From Branchiostoma belcheri (lineage: Eukaryota > Chordata > Leptocardii > Amphioxiformes > Branchiostomatidae), in the NCBI RefSeq assembly GCF_001625305.1, contig NW_017804065.1, positions 119,580 to 183,579 of the forward strand: DNA of 64,000 bases, given 5' to 3'. Positions within the stretch are counted from its first letter, which is position 1. Every line of letters starts with the position of its first letter. The translations under genes and the position numbers were made by a program. Shown here one piece after another: positions 59,635-64,000 of this stretch. The notes beneath the pieces were generated by a model. It was given only the letters and a program-made list of their open reading frames with translations, made no database searches and was not told where the DNA came from.

Positions 59635-62600
59635 GTACGTGAGGTGCGGTAGTGACGTTTGTATGGATAGTTTTGACCTTTGCGGAAGCCACGAATATCG
59701 AACGGCAAACAGCGCTGATTTCAAAATAATCCATCGATCCGTTCGAACTTGAACCATTTGAGTCATTTCCATAACGTCATTATGTATCAAATTTGGTACA
59801 CCTACATTATGCCATCATATCCTGCATACTATGTGCATTATCACGTACTGAGGATGCACCTTTGTGTCCTTTTTATAACGGGATGATTATCAGGGTGTAA
59901 CTACAGGGCAAAGTACATCACATTTTAGTAGGAACATCCGCAGGATTCTGTTCTACACTTCATACCCCCCTCCCACACACACTCACACGCAAACCACAGC
60001 AATGCCAACACAATACAGTCACTTCCTGTACAAATCCCAGGATCCTCGTGTAGTTAGTCTAGACATGACTTTCCTCACGAATAGCCTTCATTACATCTAT
60101 AACGTGATCTTCCTTGTACACAACATCGGGGGTTGGTTTGGGTGTGTCCCCCCACCCCGCCCTTGGATACACAGGTTACAGGTAACATGGCTCTGACATT
60201 CCTGTAGCCAGAGTTGTTGGTGTAGTTGTTGTTGGTTCCCTTCGTGCCAAGAGGCACACGTAGGGCAGCAAGTTTCCTTGTTGCAAGATTATGGGGGGCA
60301 GAGGGGTGGTAGCCTTTCGTCAAACCATGTATTACTTTAGGCCAACTATGTCCAGAACAGATCCTTTTCCAGTGCACACTGTGATGGAGACCTCACTCAT
60401 CTCGATAAGTCTGAAGGAGTGCTTGGTTGTTTTACTTCTTCTACAATCTAGCATGAAAAAAGCCAAGTCTGACATGTCTGCGACTCCAGGAAGGAGAGTC
60501 AGTGTGAAACTTTCAGGATGTTCCTCCCACTAGTCCATGTTGTGTGCACACATTGTGTATCCTGGATGTCACTTCTTGATCCACCACCATTCAGCTGACT
60601 TGAAGCAGAGCCGCACGGTTACTTGCATACCTGGAATCTTACGGCATACCAGCGGCTCGCAAGTTGGTTTAGGTAAGGGAGGCCATCTCCTGTTGGTTCG
60701 TGCACAGATTGTGTTATGATAGGAAGTCCACCAGAGTAGAGGCTAGCATTTTCATCATGACGGTCAGACTCACAATGCAATGGCTTTAGATCTATATGTG
60801 CCCACCACATTCCTGCAGCATATTTCATTTGGGTTTGGTACTTGGAAGGTGGGGGAAAAATGTTCTTTGTCAATATGATTTGAGCGGTTCAGAAATGTAT
60901 TTGGGTCAAAAGAGTCTCTGTTTACCTAGGGTTGGGCTCCTCAGGGCAAAATATTAACACTACAGTGGTGTGTGTGGACAAGATGTCTTAAATGTGTCAA
61001 ATAGCACGTCTTTTTTCTGTGTATATATATGTACAATGTCTATAACAAATTTGAAATACGTGTAATCCAATAGGCTTGCAAAAATAAGATACCATTGTTG
61101 CAAAATTATTCCATTGCCCAGAAGGTAATGATACTAGGTACATATATATACTATATAGTTGCTGTCGTACAATAATGAATAATAATGCCATGTATCCATA
61201 CCCATAGCTGTACATCACCCACTCTAGCTATTATTGTTAAGATTCCCCCAAAGCCCCCAGGCACTATATTTCTTTTACCACTTAGCCTAACCCTATAACT
61301 CAGATGCATACATGTCCAACAAAAACCATGCTGGTTGCCAAATTGTTTGACTGCAAGATCTTTAAATTACCCTAGTTGGCCTAGTATAAACAGGTGGACT
61401 CAAATGTTAGGTATTTGAACCTTTCTTGCATATGTAAAGTAGGAATCAACTGAACCATAGCAGGGCTCAAAATACATGTACCTCTTGTTTCTGTTATCTA
61501 CAAAAATGTAAAATATTCCAAGTTATAAGAAATGTTAGGTACAATTTAGAAAAAACTTTCTGCAGATCCTCCAGCTGTTGGATTCCATAATAGTTTTCCT
61601 ACTATTCATAATGTTTATTTATGTGATGTGAAGTTATCTAAACTGCAACAAAAACTACCTTGTAACTGTAAACTGCAGATCTTTGTAGCTTAAACTGTTA
61701 AGATTTAAATTGCAATTGCTACTTAGCATATTTGTGATTTATGGCTCTTAACTACATTTGTACAGGTTTTGTAGACTGCAGAATTTCCAGTTGTTCAGAT
61801 ATTTTACCTGTAAGCATATCTATTTCAGTAAATACCAGATTACAGGTGGTTATTTGAGCCCTGCATACATAAGTATTCAGTTTCGCAGACTAGCTGTAAT
61901 GTATATCTACCCAATATGCTATTAAAGCAAGGATACGTGTAATGTAACACAGTATGAATGATGATGTATCAGGAATAGCAAATACGAAGGCCATCCCACC
62001 ATCAGCATGCTCTGTTCAAATTGAGGTCAAGTGTGGAATGGGAGAAGCACATAATCAAGATGCCCTGCATGTCTGAGTGATGAAATGTAAACATACAACT
62101 TTACAAGTACATGACTGTACAGAGCTAGTAGAGACATGTCCATGACTGTACTTTAAATGTGTATTGGCCATAGCTGTTTCCAGTAATCTTAAGGTACGTC
62201 GTACAAACTGTTGGCTACTTGACCCCAAGAGAAAGAGAGAGAGGTATTGTGTTTGGCTGTTCTGTCTTAGTGTTTGTCTGTATTTCTGTCAATCTGTGTA
62301 TTACAAAATGCTGACTATTTTGGTCTTTGTTACTGCAAAGGTCACAAAGCAGTGTGGGTAAGGGGGTGAAGTCAGGCCTGTCTGGTAGCCTTGTTGCAGT
62401 CACTTGTATGTACCTATAGTCTATGGTGGTTGTTCTGAAAAGAGTTGCTTTTTGGTGACTATATGACTGATTTTACAGTAGCTGAGATGATTATCACTCA
62501 AGGGAGTAAAATATTGTTTTGGCTTGAATGTTTGTGCGCCTGTTTATATATGTGACAGTTCTATGCCTTGTTTTGGCTAGAAAGATGAATTTTTATTTTA

Positions 62601-63532
62601 AAAAAATTACTAAAATCAGAGACATCAAAGAAAATACATGTCAACTTGGTTGGGTTTTATACTAGCTGAAAGGATATCCTAATGTCATCCACAGTTATGT
62701 TGCTTTGAAGTTATCTCCCGACAAAGCCAGTCAGACTTGATGCTGATAGTGTGCAGCTTCAAATTAAAATCCCCAATAAATTGGGGTGTGGCGCCTTGAA
62801 GTAATTAAGCTGAAAATTCATTGACACATGGAATTTTTAAAGTCTGTAACTGTATACAGATCAGATTGAGGAAGAGAATGGTCTAATTTCCTTGGCTATT
62901 GTATTTGTAAGGCCTGGGAACAGTCAGCAGACAGAAATACTGCGCCACATTTGTACATGATCATCCCATCAGTGACGGTGGTAATGGTCTTTTGGGATGG
63001 AAACTCAAAACCTAATGACTTAATGGAACAGGCAAATTACACACAACGTTTTAGCTCATCTCACTGACAAGGCTAAGAATAGTTCCGTTACATGCAAATA
63101 CAATGCAAAACTGTCAGAAATTTTACCTGTATTCAGGTTAGAGGTCTTGACCTACAAATGTACTACAATCTCAATCTGGTGAACCAATATCATTGTACAT
63201 ACAGTATACATGTATGCAGTGTGTAGCTTGTATCTCTTGATTATGTACTTCACCTGATAGTAATGAATACTAGATTGTGATTTTTTATTTGCAAAAGCAT
63301 CATCCAATCAAATTGCATGTATCCTGAACCTCATCTCAAGTACAGGTAGTGATCCAGGCGTTAGTACATTTGGCCAAATTTTGATATCATATTACCAATG
63401 TGAATACCTTGAATGAATTTTTTTCTACCTTGTAAAAGTGCTTGTTGTTGTGCAAATAGATTACAATAGCAATAATATTAAAAGAAGGAAGGAGAACAAT
63501 GATGATTTGTTTGTTGTTTTTTATTTTTATAG
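59635..63532 (+). other. PACSIN intron 1
   Basis: About 3.9 kb with no exon I can support. It holds a possible repeat copy at 62250-62385 (GGGGTGAAGTCAGGCCTG) and random short frames. Confidence 0.5.
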
Positions 63533-63593
63533 ATAGCAACTTTTCTGTAGAAGACTGACAACATTCTACACTCCGAACTCTGACCTGACCACC

Positions 63594-63816
63594 ATGTCGA
63601 ACTACGCGCCGAGTGACGAGGGCTCGTTACCTCAGCCTTCCTCCGACTCCTTCTGGGAGGTCGGGAACTACAAGACCACGGTGAAGCGTATGGAGGACGG
63701 GTACCGCCTGTGTAACGAACTCATGACGATGGTCAAGGAGCGATGTGAGATTGAGAAATCCTATGCAAAGGCACTCAAGCATTGGGCCAAGAAATGGAAC
63801 AAGTCTGTTGAAGAAG
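63594..63816 (+). CDS. PACSIN: PACSIN/syndapin, first coding exon (gene continues past the right edge)
   Basis: PACSINs bind and curve membranes through an N-terminal F-BAR domain and recruit dynamin and N-WASP through a C-terminal SH3 domain, acting in endocytosis. The ATG (ACCACCATGTC, a strong context) opens [20 protein letters not shown], then [20 protein letters not shown]. It ends [17 protein letters not shown] plus G at donor [21 protein letters not shown] and the RxCxELM...EKxYA pattern are diagnostic for the start of the PACSIN F-BAR. The phase-1 end matches the vertebrate glycine junction. Only the first 74 codons are present; the open frame after 63816 is intronic. The paralogue cannot be assigned. 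Confidence 0.95.
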
Positions 63817-64000
63817 GTAAAAATCAGTACTCAAGCAGATGTATATGTCATAACTGTCTAGCTGCTAACTAACACTTCCATCAGTTAGACCCTAGAAGCC
63901 TGATGGCCAACACCTCTAAGTCTTAAGTCAGGAGGAGAGTTGTGAATATTCTAATCCTGTTCATTTATGCATATGTGTGCACATGGACAAATTATTGTAA
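63817..64000 (+). other. Start of PACSIN intron 2
   Basis: Sequence after the donor at 63817 runs to the window edge with stops in the coding frame and no acceptor-exon pattern. Confidence 0.7.

Overview
This window is nuclear DNA of an intron-rich animal. The coding exons are short (43-178 nt), the splice sites are GT-AG, and the introns are full of degenerate SINE, MITE and LINE pieces, microsatellites and minisatellites. The gene content (a KChIP-type potassium-channel interacting protein, ARMH3 and a PACSIN/syndapin) and the repeat style suggest an invertebrate deuterostome, most likely a cephalochordate (amphioxus, Branchiostoma). The species is an inference and was not tested. Nothing prokaryotic, viral or CRISPR-like is present.

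Layout. (1) At about 139-181 (-) lies the probable first coding exon of an unrecognised gene that runs off the left edge, next to a CRE/ETS-like promoter. (2) From 4528 to about 43.5 kb, minus strand, lies a complete KCNIP (KChIP) gene. Seven common exon positions (125, 70, 71, 108, 105, 63 and 48 nt) encode the EF-hand core. Four candidate alternative N-terminal exons (21756-21783, 27293-27383, 31042-31219 and 42168-42314 with a 5' exon ending at 43510) all splice in the same phase. The 70-nt exon carrying the CPxG motif of EF-hand 1 exists twice, 73 bp apart, as an apparent mutually exclusive pair. (3) From about 47.0 to 57.0 kb, plus strand, lies a complete 26-coding-exon ARMH3 gene (703 codons), including one GC-AG intron. 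(4) From about 59.4 kb, plus strand, lies the 5' end of a PACSIN/syndapin gene: a promoter and 5' UTR exon, a 3.9-kb intron, and the first coding exon with the start of the F-BAR domain. The gene leaves the window on the right.

The rest is introns and intergenic DNA. It holds a 1.4-kb array of a 54-bp repeat with an accidental 377-codon open frame, a roughly 40-bp minisatellite present at two loci in opposite orientation, a truncated LINE 3' end, tRNA-derived SINEs, several MITE families (one copy with perfect 35-bp terminal inverted repeats) and a long imperfect palindrome.

The three genes are separate eukaryotic transcription units and do not form a pathway. KChIP tunes Kv4 channels, ARMH3 acts at the Golgi with PI4KB/GBF1, and PACSIN bends membranes. 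The KCNIP-ARMH3 adjacency appears to match human KCNIP2-ARMH3 on chromosome 10 (from memory) and may be ancient microsynteny. The most interesting biology here is the isoform engineering of the KChIP gene: alternative N-termini combined with an alternative EF1 exon.
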